DNA of 64,000 nt from DASVNK01 sp036383895. Its GTDB lineage: Bacteria; Verrucomicrobiota; Verrucomicrobiia; Limisphaerales; SXQI01. Where the stretch lies: positions 25,037-89,036 of the forward strand of contig DASVNK010000071.1 of NCBI GenBank assembly GCA_036383895.1, read 5' to 3'. The first letter of the stretch is position 1. Each line of letters starts with the position of its first letter. Shown piece after piece: positions 25,769 to 34,220 of the stretch. The notes beneath the pieces are model-generated. The model ran no database searches. It saw nothing but the letters and a program-made list of their open reading frames with translations, and was not told the DNA's origin. The position numbers and the translations under genes were made by a program.

Positions 25769-26159
25769 TCTGTGCGTTCCCCCCCTCGATCTTTCTTAGG
25801 CGTCCCCCACCCAGCTCAAAATGAAAATTCTTTGTTTTTAGGTCTCCGATATCGGAACTCCAATCGATGAAATTCCCGTTCGAATCAAAGACATAGCCAG
25901 ATGATCCCGAGGCTATAGTTCTACCTGCAGGAGCGAGAAGAACTGTGTAATTCGAGCCTGAGTCTTCATAAGATCGTTCGCCCATCACGCGACCGCCTGC
26001 CCAAGCCCGAAACTCTTCAATTGTTTTCACATTGCTCGGGGGCTTCGCTGATCGAAGGGCAACAAGGTCGAGGGCCAGGCATCCGCCTAAACACACGACA
26101 GCAACAATGAGCACCCATGAAATGCTGGACAGTTTTGATGCATGACGCGGATCGGTCAC
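25761..26159 (-). CDS. Small putative lipoprotein between response regulator and kinase
   Basis: A 132-residue protein with one hydrophobic stretch (about residues 13-26) ending in LGGC, a plausible lipobox giving lipid-modified Cys27. The remaining 105 residues are soluble with a beta-rich look (SGYVFDSNGNFIDW, FHFELGGGRLRKIEGG). The start is a GTG overlapping the response-regulator stop by 4 nt. It overlaps the kinase start by 8 nt, so all three are made from one message. By position it may be a periplasmic accessory sensor for the kinase. No known family. Confidence 0.7.
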   Translation of the reverse strand: MTDPRHASKLSSISWVLIVAVVCLGGCLALDLVALRSAKPPSNVKTIEEFRAWAGGRVMGERSYEDSGSNYTVLLAPAGRTIASGSSGYVFDSNGNFIDWSSDIGDLKTKNFHFELGGGRLRKIEGGNAQND

Positions 26160-26830
26160 GGCTTCAGCGCATAACCCATCCCGCGATAGGTCTGGATGAG
26201 CTTCTTCGGGAATTCCTTGTCAACCTTCGTCCGCAAGCGATGAACAAGCACATCCACCACATTCGTTTGCGGATCGAAGCTGTAGTCGAAGATGTGTTCA
26301 AGGATCATCGCCTTGGTCACCACTTTTCCGACGTTCCGTAGCAAGTATTCAAGCAAAGCGAACTCGCGCGGTTGCAATTCAATCTTCTGCGAGCCACGAG
26401 TAACTTCTCGCGCCAACAAGTCCATACTGAGATCCGCGACGCTCAGCCGCGTCGGCTCCGAACTGGTCTGGGTGGTGCGCCGAATCAGCGCTTGGATGCG
26501 CGCGAGCAGTTCCGCGAAAGAAAATGGCTTGGTCAGGTAATCGTCTCCGCCACTCTGCAGCCCCTTGATGCGATCTTCCACCGAACCGCGTGCGCTCAGA
26601 AAGATGATCGGCATTTTGATCCCTTCACGCCGCAGACTCTCCACCAGCGCGATCCCGTCCATCTTCGGCAACATCACGTCAACGACCGCCGCGTCGTAGG
26701 GTGTGGAGCTCGCCACGGCGAAAGCTTCCTCACCGTCCGCGCAATGATCCACCGCGAAACCGCTTTGCTTCAACCCGCCCGTTACGAACGAAGCGATCTT
26801 TTTGTCGTCCTCCACCACCAGGATTCGCAC
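26156..26830 (-). CDS. OmpR/PhoB-family response regulator
   Basis: A 224-residue regulator. The receiver domain has the acidic pair E7/D8/D9, phospho-acceptor Asp51 in VVDVMLPKMDG, a conserved S in FLSARGS and Lys in YLTKPFSFAEL. The C-terminal winged helix contains LQPREFALLEYLLRN and DVLVHRLRTKVDKE. I begin at the GTG at 26830: it gives the family N-terminus (RILVVEDD) and lies 6 nt after a promoter -10. It pairs with the kinase two genes downstream. Confidence 0.93.
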   Translation of the reverse strand: MRILVVEDDKKIASFVTGGLKQSGFAVDHCADGEEAFAVASSTPYDAAVVDVMLPKMDGIALVESLRREGIKMPIIFLSARGSVEDRIKGLQSGGDDYLTKPFSFAELLARIQALIRRTTQTSSEPTRLSVADLSMDLLAREVTRGSQKIELQPREFALLEYLLRNVGKVVTKAMILEHIFDYSFDPQTNVVDVLVHRLRTKVDKEFPKKLIQTYRGMGYALKP

Positions 26831-26836
26831 CACGCG

Positions 26837-26865
26837 AAGGTATGGTTTAGCCCTTCCAAGCGCAA
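26837..26865 (-). promoter_or_regulatory. Promoter of the two-component operon, apparently leaderless
   Basis: On the minus strand there is TTGCGC, a 17-nt spacer and TACCTT, ending 6 nt before the GTG start at 26830. Confidence 0.45.
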
Positions 26866-26973
26866 CGGACTTAAACGGTGGATAGCTTGACACGCGCCAC
26901 TCTGCTCTTTCACGATTCGCGGCAGGTTCAATGCTCGCACACGACAAACTACGCAACTTGCACCTCTGCCCGT

Positions 26974-27855
26974 ATGATTAAAGGCGGCCAACGATTGCAA
27001 CAGCTCTCGCGTCGGCCTGCCGCGAATGACTCTCCACTAAAAAAGGCCGCGGACGAAACGCGCAATCGCCTCGGCGTGGAACTCCCTACCACCGCCCTCA
27101 TTCTCGGCAGCGGCTTTCAAAAAGTTCTTCAGAGCACGCGCATTCGTGCCGAATTTAACATTGAAGAGATTGCTGGTTTTCCAGCGATGCGGGTGAAAGG
27201 CCACACCGGGAGAATTCTGGTGGCGGAAATCGAGTCTCTTGCGGTGTTGGTCGTGTCCGGTCGCGCGCACTTTTACGAGGGTCACTCGATGGATGCCGTG
27301 ATGTTCCCGGTGCAGTTGCTCGCGGAATGTGGAGTGCGCGACCTCTTGCTGACCAACGCTGCGGGAGGAATTAACCCCGCATTTCGCCCCGGCGACTTTA
27401 TGATCTTTAGCGACCATATCAATATGATCGGGGTGAATCCGCTGCGCGGATTGCCCGTCGAAGATGGTCGTTGTTTCGTGGATTTGAGCGACACGTATTC
27501 GACTGAATTGCGCTACCGTTTTCACGCCGCCGCCAAATGCGAAAGCGTCACGTTGCATGAAGGCGTTTACCTTGGCGTCTGCGGCCCCTCTTATGAAACA
27601 CCTGCCGAAATCCGGGCGTTCCGTATGCTCGGCGTGGACGCCGTCGGCATGAGCACCATCCCGGAAGCTTTAATGGCGCGCTACTGCGGCCTGAACGTCG
27701 CGGCCATTTCGTGCATTACCAACTGCGCAGCGGGACTCAGCAGCGCAAAACTGTCCCACAGCGAAGTGCTCGCGGCCGGCGAAGCAAACGCGGCCAACGC
27801 CGCCCGTTTGCTCAGTGGTTTTGCCAAAGCCTCGACCGGTGGCGCAAAATCATAA
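26974..27855 (+). CDS. Purine nucleoside phosphorylase (trimeric, class II)
   Basis: A 293-residue PNP of the NP-II/MTAP superfamily. It splits purine nucleosides with phosphate to free base and ribose 1-phosphate. Diagnostic blocks are ALILGSGF at the N-terminus, GRAHFYEGHS, DLLLTNAAGGINPAF (phosphate/ribose site), CGPSYETPAEIRAF and DAVGMSTIPEALMARYCG (purine site). I begin at the ATG at 26974, which gives the normal family length; a frame open upstream lacks homology. It is divergent from the two-component operon, with no other salvage gene next to it. Confidence 0.93.
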   Translation: MIKGGQRLQQLSRRPAANDSPLKKAADETRNRLGVELPTTALILGSGFQKVLQSTRIRAEFNIEEIAGFPAMRVKGHTGRILVAEIESLAVLVVSGRAHFYEGHSMDAVMFPVQLLAECGVRDLLLTNAAGGINPAFRPGDFMIFSDHINMIGVNPLRGLPVEDGRCFVDLSDTYSTELRYRFHAAAKCESVTLHEGVYLGVCGPSYETPAEIRAFRMLGVDAVGMSTIPEALMARYCGLNVAAISCITNCAAGLSSAKLSHSEVLAAGEANAANAARLLSGFAKASTGGAKS

Positions 27856-27874
27856 GCCAATCGTGCGGAAACTA

Positions 27875-27903
27875 TTTGAGAATGAACTCGAAGTCGGTAG
27901 GTT
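27875..27903 (+). promoter_or_regulatory. Candidate promoter of the kinase-like gene at 27932
   Basis: TTTGAG, a 17-nt spacer and TAGGTT, 28 nt before the ATG. Confidence 0.3.
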
Positions 27904-27931
27904 GGCGACCCTTGGACTAAAGCACTCCTGA

Positions 27932-29476
27932 ATGAAGCCTGAAACCGTGTTTGCCCTCGAAAACGCGAGTTGGCCTGCATTGCTGGTCGACGCGTCTGGC
28001 AACATTCGCGCGGCGAGCAAAGGGGCTAAGGAGAGTTTCGGCGCAGCTATGACCGCCGGCGCGACCGTCGGCAAAACGATCTGGTCGAAAGAGAACGATC
28101 AGTCAGCAGAAGAGTTCTTTGCGGGATTCGATTCGGGAGCTAACTACTCATCCATCCTCAGGTTCAAAGGTTCGGACGGCAGCACCTCCAGTTACCAGAC
28201 TCACATTTGTTCCGCGCATGATCCAGTGGACCGGACGACGCTGTTCCTGCTACAGATGTTCAAACCGGAAATCTCGACGGTTCCACTTCTACCCACCTCC
28301 GCGCCATCTCCGCGGCCCAGTGAGGGTCACACGGTAATGGAAGCAAGCGTCGCCCAGAAACAGAAGCTCGATTGCGCCATGCAACTCATTCGCACCGTCG
28401 CGCTTGATTTTAACAACGCACTCACGAGCATCCTCGGTCACGCTTCGCTGCTTCTCGCGAAATCAGATCAGAAAAATCCGCTGCGCAGCTCGCTCGTTGA
28501 AATCGAAAAATCCGCCCAAAAAGCCGCCGAAGTTGCCAACGATCTCGCCGCCTTCAGTCGCCAGGATAAGGACACCAGGTCGCTTGCGAGTGGAAATCTC
28601 AATGATGTTCTCCGGCGCACGCTCGATATTTTCAAAGAAAAGCAGCCCGAAACGATCCAGTGGAAAATCGACCTGCAGAGCCGGGTTTACGGCGCGAAGT
28701 TCGAGGAGCCCAAAATGCAGCAGGTTTTGGTAAAAATCTTCGAGAATGCCGTCGAAGCGATGGATTCATTTGGCACCGTATATTCCAGCACCCGCAATCT
28801 CGATCTTTCCGAGCCACTCAAGGACGGCAATGCACGGCTGGCGGCTGGCTCCTACGTTTGCCTCGAGATTGCCGACACTGGAAAAGGAATTCCGGCCGAA
28901 ATCCTCCCGCGCATTTTCGAACCGTTTTTCACCACCAAGAAGGATGCAGGCCATCGCGGGCTTGGCTTGGCATGGGTTTATGGAATCGTAACGAATCACG
29001 GCGGCAGCGTCGCAGTACAAAGCGAAGTAGGTAAAGGTACGAACGTACGACTTTATCTTCCGACGCAGAAGAAAGTCATCGAGCAGGAGGCCAACCTTGA
29101 TGATCTCAGCGGAAGCGCCACGATCCTTTTGATCGATGACGAAGATTTGCTGCTGACCATGGGCGAAATGGTGCTCAGTTCCTTCGGTTATAAAGTGTTG
29201 ACTGCGAACAGTGGCGCGAAAGCGTTGGAGATCTTTAAAGAAAAAGCGCCGGAGATTGACCTCGTCATCACCGACCTGGTAATGCCGCAAATGAGCGGGC
29301 GCGAGTTGATCGAGCGCCTCCGCAAAAAGAAAGCAGACGTTAAAGTCATTTGCGCCAGCGGGTTTGTGCGCCCGCCCTCAACGGAAGATCAGCAAAATTA
29401 TTTACAGAAACCATTTGCCAGTCAGGATTTGTTGCGCAAAGTAAAGCAAGTCCTGTCGGCTGAAGCGCACGTTTAG
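27932..29476 (+). CDS. Histidine-kinase-like protein with receiver, phospho-acceptor His replaced
   Basis: 514 residues: a PAS-like N-terminal domain (about 1-120), a HisKA-like dimerisation region, HATPase_c (about 245-385) and a C-terminal receiver (about 390-510). At the H-box, where NtrB-like kinases have AHDFNN, this protein reads RTVALDFNNALTSILGH, so Leu158 sits in place of the histidine (CTT instead of CAT/CAC). The rest is intact: N-box FENAVEAM, G1 DTGKGIP, FEPFFTTK and GLGLAWVYG. The receiver keeps DDED, the Asp in VITDLVMP and Lys in LQKPF. No signal peptide. It may bind ATP and act as a pseudokinase or phosphatase. It probably starts its own transcript. Confidence 0.88.
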   Translation: MKPETVFALENASWPALLVDASGNIRAASKGAKESFGAAMTAGATVGKTIWSKENDQSAEEFFAGFDSGANYSSILRFKGSDGSTSSYQTHICSAHDPVDRTTLFLLQMFKPEISTVPLLPTSAPSPRPSEGHTVMEASVAQKQKLDCAMQLIRTVALDFNNALTSILGHASLLLAKSDQKNPLRSSLVEIEKSAQKAAEVANDLAAFSRQDKDTRSLASGNLNDVLRRTLDIFKEKQPETIQWKIDLQSRVYGAKFEEPKMQQVLVKIFENAVEAMDSFGTVYSSTRNLDLSEPLKDGNARLAAGSYVCLEIADTGKGIPAEILPRIFEPFFTTKKDAGHRGLGLAWVYGIVTNHGGSVAVQSEVGKGTNVRLYLPTQKKVIEQEANLDDLSGSATILLIDDEDLLLTMGEMVLSSFGYKVLTANSGAKALEIFKEKAPEIDLVITDLVMPQMSGRELIERLRKKKADVKVICASGFVRPPSTEDQQNYLQKPFASQDLLRKVKQVLSAEAHV

Positions 29477-29543
29477 GAGGTCGCTTTTGCCCATTCGATT
29501 TCGGAGATAGTGTTATTGATCCCTTAGTAAGTGAGTAGTTTAC

Positions 29544-30467
29544 ATGCAGATTGAAAGTTTGAAAGTGTTCTGCGACCTGGCAGAAACAGAAAGCTTCACC
29601 AAAGCAGCCCAGATTAACGAGATTACACAGTCAGCGGTTAGCCAGCAGGTCAGCGCGCTCGAGCGCACCTTCAAAGCGTTGCTGATTGAGCGTAGTAAAA
29701 AGAAGTTTCGCCTCACACGTGAAGGCGAGATTCTTTACGAATACGCGAAGCATATTATCAACCAGTACGATTCGCTCTACAACAAGCTGCAGGAAGTGCG
29801 GGACGTTGTTTCAGGAACGATTCGTGTCTCCACCATTTACAGTATCGGCCTGCACGATCTTCCGCCCTACCTGAAGAAGTTTTTGAAGTCGTATCCGACG
29901 GTGAATGTGCACGTGGAATACCGCCGTTCAAACCAGGTTTACGAAGATATTCTCGGCAACGCTGATGATCTCGGGTTGGTGGCTTATCCGGTAAAGGATC
30001 CGAAGATTGAAATTGTTCCGCTGCGCAAAGACAAGCTGGTGCTGATCTGTCATCCGAAGCATCCGCTGGCGAAAAGCGACAACGTTTCGCTGAAGGATCT
30101 CGCTGGCCAAAAGTTTGTGGCGTTTGAACCTGATATTCCCACGCGCAAGGCAATCGACAAAGCGCTCAAGGATTCCAGCGTGGAAGTGCAGACCGCGATG
30201 GAATTCGACAACATCGAAACCGTGAAGCGCGCGGTGGAAATTGATGCTGGGATTTCAATTGTTCCGGCCAGCACGATTACCCAAGAAGTCGCGAAGCATA
30301 CGCTTGAAGCAATTGAAATTGATAATGGCGCACTGTCGCGACAGCTCGCGGTGATTCACAAGAAGAACAAAGTGCTCTCACCAGCGATGAAACAATTCAT
30401 CGCCACGCTCAAGGGCGAAGCAGCCGCCTCTGGCAAGAACGGCCAGGCGCTTGACAAAGCGGCTTAA
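29544..30467 (+). CDS. LysR-family transcriptional regulator
   Basis: A 307-residue LTTR. The N-terminal winged helix-turn-helix spans residues 1-60, with ESFTKAAQINEITQSAVSQQ as recognition region and LFER-like IERSKKKFRLTREG after it. The C-terminal periplasmic-binding-like domain (about 90-290) would bind a small co-inducer. A Lys/Ala-rich tail follows. The divergent partner that LysR genes often control is not present, since its upstream neighbour runs the same way. It ends at a strong terminator. CysB/CbbR-like in general shape, but the target is unknown. Confidence 0.93.
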   Translation: MQIESLKVFCDLAETESFTKAAQINEITQSAVSQQVSALERTFKALLIERSKKKFRLTREGEILYEYAKHIINQYDSLYNKLQEVRDVVSGTIRVSTIYSIGLHDLPPYLKKFLKSYPTVNVHVEYRRSNQVYEDILGNADDLGLVAYPVKDPKIEIVPLRKDKLVLICHPKHPLAKSDNVSLKDLAGQKFVAFEPDIPTRKAIDKALKDSSVEVQTAMEFDNIETVKRAVEIDAGISIVPASTITQEVAKHTLEAIEIDNGALSRQLAVIHKKNKVLSPAMKQFIATLKGEAAASGKNGQALDKAA

Positions 30468-30488
30468 AACAAATTCTGGAAATACAAC

Positions 30489-30520
30489 AGGCCTGAGGCT
30501 CCAAACCTCAGGCCTTTTTT
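30489..30520 (+). terminator. Rho-independent terminator of the LysR gene
   Basis: A perfect 10-bp stem AGGCCTGAGG/CCTCAGGCCT with a 7-nt loop and six T on the + strand. It separates two convergent genes. Confidence 0.9.
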
Positions 30521-30550
30521 CTTGTCGGTTAACAAGTAAAGGAATCGAAG

Positions 30551-31081
30551 TTACGCCTTCACGCGCTTCAGCGTGGTGGGTTTCTCTGGCAATTCTTTGC
30601 CGTCCATGAATGCACGGCAGCTTGCCGTGAGCGTGTTCGCATCTTCGAAAGTCAGCTTCAAAGCGTGCATGTGCGGTTCTTTGGATGTGTTGATTCCGCA
30701 ATTTTCATCGAACGAAAATTTCAGCGACTTGGAGTCAGCGGAGTGCAGCACCATCGCGGGACGATTGCCCAAAATGCAGTAATGCGTCAGCGCGAGTTTC
30801 CCCTCTTTGTTGTCGTAGAACATGGTGACCATTTCCTGGGGCGTGCCGGGAAAGGAGCGTTCTTCCAGGACGGTTCCGCCCGCGAGAAGCCGATACTGCA
30901 CGGTCATGTCGACTTCGCCCTGGCCGAAATCGGCCTTACCCTGCCAGGTTCCAACCAGCGCCTTCAGCCGCTCAAATTCCGGTGAAGGTTGTTGGGCGAT
31001 CGGTTTCGGAGCGTCGCCTGCGTGAAGGAGGACGGAGCCGGCCACGAGTATCATTGCACAGATGGTTGTAAGTTTTTTCAT
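30551..31081 (-). CDS. Secreted DUF1579-like protein
   Basis: A 176-residue protein with a clear signal peptide (MKKLTTICAMILVAGSVLLH, cleavage near AGDA). The mature part matches the DUF1579-type lipocalin-like pattern: FERLKALVGTWQGKADFG, GGTVLEERSFPGTPQEMVTM and LALTHYCILGNRPAM. These probably bind a ligand, but none is established. It is transcribed from a promoter whose sequence is shared with the SRPBCC gene at 58809, which suggests membership in a stress-type ECF-sigma regulon. Convergent with the LysR gene. Confidence 0.8.
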   Translation of the reverse strand: MKKLTTICAMILVAGSVLLHAGDAPKPIAQQPSPEFERLKALVGTWQGKADFGQGEVDMTVQYRLLAGGTVLEERSFPGTPQEMVTMFYDNKEGKLALTHYCILGNRPAMVLHSADSKSLKFSFDENCGINTSKEPHMHALKLTFEDANTLTASCRAFMDGKELPEKPTTLKRVKA

Positions 31082-31118
31082 GTTTAAGTTCGCTTAAGTT
31101 TTCCGTTGTTCATAGCTG

Positions 31119-31146
31119 CAACGAACGAGCTGCACCCTTCAGGACA
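31119..31146 (-). promoter_or_regulatory. ECF-sigma-like promoter of the DUF1579-like gene
   Basis: On the minus strand there is TGTCCT, a 16-nt spacer and TCGTTG, with similar flanks (AAGGG after the -35; TATGAA and CGGAA after the -10). The same arrangement recurs at 59312-59339. It ends 37 nt before the ATG. Confidence 0.5.
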
Positions 31147-31215
31147 TCGTTCAAAGATTTTTTTGGACAAACCACAACAAAGCCGGTTCTCTAAAGCCTC
31201 AGGCCAAGGATAGTT

Positions 31216-32571
31216 ATGATTGCCCCGCGCATCTTTCTGGTGTTTGTCTTTGCTCTCACGTCGTTTGCAGAAGATTGGCCGCAGTGGCTCGGGCCGAAGC
31301 GCGACGGCATTGTGCGCGAAACGGGTTTGCTTGAGAAGTTCCCTGCCGACGGGCCGAAGGTTCTTTGGCGGAAGCCGATCAATGGCGGATATTCCGGGCC
31401 CGCTGTGGCGAATGGGCGTGTTTACGTGATGGATCGTATCGCTGGCCCGCCGCTCGAGCGAAAACCGGGCGAGCGCGGCATGCCTGAGTTGATCGGAGAG
31501 GAGCGGGTGCTGTGCCTGGATGAAAGGACGGGAGACCTGATTTGGGAACATAAATACGAGTCTCGGTATCGCATCGATTTCCCATCTGGCCCGCGCACGA
31601 CACCCACGATCGACGGCGAGCGGGTTTACACATTGGGCGCGATGGGTGATCTGCGTTGTCTGGACGCCAAGGATGGCAGCCTCGTGTGGGCGAAAAACTT
31701 CCCCACCGAGTATGAGATTAAAAACCCACAAGCGTGGGGCTGGGCGGCACATCCGCTGATTCACGGGCAGAAAATCATCTGCATGGTCGGTGGCACGAAC
31801 ACGGCGGTGGTCGCTTTCGACAAGCGTTCGGGCAAAGAACTCTGGCGCGCTCTGACTACGCACGAGATCGGATACGCGCCGCCAGTCGTTGCCACGGTTG
31901 CGGGCAAAGAACAGCTCATTGTCTGGCATACCGAAGCCCTTGCGGGCCTGCGACCCGACAGCGGCGAATTGATCTGGTCTGTCCCCTACCCTGCCGAGGG
32001 AAAACATCAGCGGCCCGAAGTTACGATCGGGATGCCGCGGGTTCAGGACGGCCTGGTCTTTGTCACGTCGTTCTATCATGGCGGACTGATGCTGAAGTTC
32101 GCGGGCGAGAAAGCCGAACTGCTTTGGAACAAAAAGAGCACGAGCCGGTCGAGCTTCAATGCAGGCCTTCACACCACGATGACCACACCGGTCCTCAAAG
32201 AGGGCTTCATCTATGGGGTCTGCGGCGGCGGTACACTGCGCTGCCTGAATGCCAAAACCGGGGAACGTGTTTGGGAAACGCGTGAGCATGTGAATGGGAA
32301 GGAAACAATGTTCGGTACTTCCTTCCTGATTCAGGCTGGCGAAAAGACGGACCGGTTTTTCATCTGGACTGATCTCGGCGACTTGATCCTCGCCAGGCTG
32401 ACGCCTGAAAAGTACGAAGAAATCAGCCGCGCACATCTGCTCGACCCGATCGAAAACGCCCGCGGCCGCGAGGTGGTCTGGTCCCACCCCGCCTTCGCCG
32501 ACAAAAAGTTCTTTGCACGAAATCAGAAAGAAATCATCTGCGTCTCGCTCGGCGCTGAGCTAAACGGCTAG
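31216..32571 (+). CDS. Exported PQQ-type beta-propeller protein (BamB-like)
   Basis: A 451-residue protein with a signal peptide (IFLVFVFALTSFA, cleavage before EDWPQWLGP). The mature start WPQWLGPKRDG is the mark of a family of secreted propellers in Planctomycetota and Verrucomicrobiota. PQQ-like repeats follow: RVYVMDR, VLCLDERTGDLIWE, VYTLGAMGDLRCLDAKDG, VVAFDKRSGKELWR and TLRCLNAKTGERVWE. These look like BamB or quinoprotein blades, but no PQQ ligands can be identified. It probably acts in the periplasm as a scaffold. Confidence 0.85.
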   Translation: MIAPRIFLVFVFALTSFAEDWPQWLGPKRDGIVRETGLLEKFPADGPKVLWRKPINGGYSGPAVANGRVYVMDRIAGPPLERKPGERGMPELIGEERVLCLDERTGDLIWEHKYESRYRIDFPSGPRTTPTIDGERVYTLGAMGDLRCLDAKDGSLVWAKNFPTEYEIKNPQAWGWAAHPLIHGQKIICMVGGTNTAVVAFDKRSGKELWRALTTHEIGYAPPVVATVAGKEQLIVWHTEALAGLRPDSGELIWSVPYPAEGKHQRPEVTIGMPRVQDGLVFVTSFYHGGLMLKFAGEKAELLWNKKSTSRSSFNAGLHTTMTTPVLKEGFIYGVCGGGTLRCLNAKTGERVWETREHVNGKETMFGTSFLIQAGEKTDRFFIWTDLGDLILARLTPEKYEEISRAHLLDPIENARGREVVWSHPAFADKKFFARNQKEIICVSLGAELNG

Positions 32572-32585
32572 CCACACCATCGGTA

Positions 32586-32630
32586 GCTCGGCCTTCCGAG
32601 CGCAACGTGAAGCGAGGGCGCTGCCTCGCT
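32586..32630. repeat. Pair of adjacent inverted repeats
   Basis: GCTCGG/CCGAGC with a CCTT loop is followed 9 bp later by AGCGAGG/CCTCGCT with a 6-nt loop. They lie just after the propeller gene and before the convergent broken gene. They could form a weak bidirectional terminator, though there is no T run, or a dispersed intergenic repeat. Confidence 0.45.
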
Positions 32631-32661
32631 CAATTGCCCTGGCGTTTAGATAGCCCGAGTT

Positions 32662-33550
32662 TCATGCCACGTTTCCGTTCGAATCGGGTGATTGGAAATT
32701 AGTGGAAATTGAGGAAATGGCGGGGCTTTTTGGGGTGGTTTGAGTGGAAATCTCCTTTTGTTTAAGGCGTTCGATCTCGGCGGGTTCGAGTTTTTTCTGG
32801 AGGGCCAGAAGACTGGCTGGGGTGGGATTTTCCAGTTCTGGCAGCGCGAAGGCTGGGTTGATTTTATTGGCGCGCAAAAAGTCCATTTTGCGGTCCGTAG
32901 CTCGGCGTTTGGATAGGATGCGAATAGCGGGCTGTTCGAAGGTGGAATAGGAACTGACCTCGACGGGGAGGAGTTCGCGGGCGTATTCAATGTCGCGATC
33001 CCACTGGGTTTGGTCCTCCTGGAATTCTTCGACGGTCCAGTGGTTGGCGCCGGGATCTTCTTCGAGGTTGTGATCGATGTAATCCGCATCCTCTTCGGCG
33101 GGGGCGGTGTGTTTGATGTGGGTGAGATAGGCTTCCTGCGTGCGGTCGTTTTGGTGACGGAATTTTTCATCGGCGAGGAAACATTTTTGGACGCGCTCGA
33201 GGGTGCGGAAATGCTTTTGGAGGTCCTCGATGGGTTTGCCGGCGCGGAGCGCTTCGAGGAGGCGATTCTGGACGAGAGCGAGCATGGCCTGGAAATTGGC
33301 TTCGCCGTGGGCCTGGTGATTGATTTGGATGGCGGCGGCGAATTGGCCGATTTCAACGGCGATCGTTTCCTGGTGGTGGCGTGTAGAACTTGCAGAGCGC
33401 GCTTGGGCTGGTGGTGAGGTCGAGGCCGCCCTCGGTGCGCGGCTTGGCGAGCGTGGCAGCGACTTCCTTGTAGGGAAGTTTGTCGCAGAGGTTGAGGATG
33501 AGGGTTTGGTCTTCCTTGGGGAGGCTGGTGAATTGGTTGAGGCGTTTCAT
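32662..33550 (-). pseudogene. Frameshifted gene of unknown function
   Basis: Two frames on the same strand join into one protein-like sequence. The first, from the ATG at 33550, reads MKRLNQFTSLPKEDQTLIL... and ends soon after SALCKFYT at 33353. If one base is skipped near 33376-33382, the sequence continues RHHQETIAVEIGQFAAAIQI and runs into NFQAMLALVQNRLLEALRAG and on to the stop at 32662. Joined, it would have about 295 residues, mostly helical and highly charged, with a Ser/Pro-rich tail. I do not recognise a function; similar short proteins occur in Verrucomicrobiota. The frameshift could be real decay or a sequencing error. Confidence 0.65.
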
Positions 33551-33663
33551 AATGGATTCCAAATTGAGGATTTCAGATTGCAGATTGCGGAGTGACACGC
33601 ACGGCGGTGGCGGGCGTTTTGTTACGCGCGGAGCACGCCGTTGGATTTATCTCGTCGTGCCGC

Positions 33664-33684
33664 GGCGCGTTGGGACAACGCGCC
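33664..33684. repeat. Perfect palindrome, REP-like
   Basis: The arms GGCGCGTTG and CAACGCGCC are exact over 9 bp around GGA, and CTACCG follows. A repeat with this core is, as far as I recall, common between genes in Verrucomicrobiota. Only one copy is present in this window. Confidence 0.5.
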
Positions 33685-33986
33685 CTACCGACGCGGTCAT
33701 TCTACGAATCGGTTGAGCTACGCCTGCTGAAGGGTTGAGCGCGGTGAAGGCGGCGCACTACGGGTGCGGACGCTGGTCACTGCGCTGGAAGAGCCACGAA
33801 CGGCGTGGGGTTTTTCGGTTCGAAGGAGAAGGGCTGACCGCGAAATTAGTGCGGTGCGACTCTCGTTTGGACCGGCTTCCTATTCAGCAGGTGTTTACAT
33901 GTGGGTGAGTCTGCGGATCTTTGTCACTTCTGTCAACATAGAAAGATCAACAGGCGGGTTGTTGAAAAGGTGACAAGGCAATGGGC

Positions 33987-34015
33987 TTCACAGGTTTCCT
34001 TTGAACTATTATTCT
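33987..34015 (+). promoter_or_regulatory. Promoter of the first toxin-antitoxin pair, apparently leaderless
   Basis: TTCACA (33987-33992), a 17-nt spacer and TATTCT (34010-34015), ending 6 nt before the ATG at 34022. Confidence 0.5.
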
Positions 34016-34021
34016 AGGGTC

Positions 34022-34213
34022 ATGAGCACCGTGCAGGAAATTGAAGCGGCGATTCCGAAGCTATCTCGAGCTGAAGTCGAAGCGCTGCGGATATGGATCG
34101 ACGATTTTCTCGAAGACCAACTGGAACTTCGGGATGAGGTGAAAACTAAATTGGAGGAATCTCGAGCAGAGATTCGGGCCGGAAACTTTACCACACGCCA
34201 GCCTGGGAAGTAA
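34022..34213 (+). CDS. Antitoxin of a RelE/ParE-type pair (copy 1)
   Basis: A 63-residue acidic, helical protein: MSTVQEIEAAIPKLSRAEVE, then ALRIWIDDFLEDQLELRDE, and a flexible C-terminus that would wrap the toxin. The gene for a RelE-like toxin begins 7 nt after its stop, the standard antitoxin-first order. I start at ATG 34022 because of the promoter 6 nt upstream. It presumably neutralises the toxin and represses its own promoter. No separate DNA-binding domain can be seen. A related pair lies at 59353-59800. Confidence 0.75.
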   Translation: MSTVQEIEAAIPKLSRAEVEALRIWIDDFLEDQLELRDEVKTKLEESRAEIRAGNFTTRQPGK

Positions 34214-34220
34214 CTGACTT

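Larger units (their letters stand above)
33551..34021. other. Intergenic region with a palindromic repeat
   Basis: 471 bp, very GC-rich at first, with no convincing gene on either strand. It holds the palindrome at 33664-33684 and, at its right end, the promoter of the toxin-antitoxin pair. The region may be the remains of sequence upstream of the broken gene. Confidence 0.55.

Noticed and set aside
31084..32487. Minus-strand frame of 467 codons across the propeller gene
   Set aside because: Antisense to a gene with a signal peptide and intact PQQ-type repeats.
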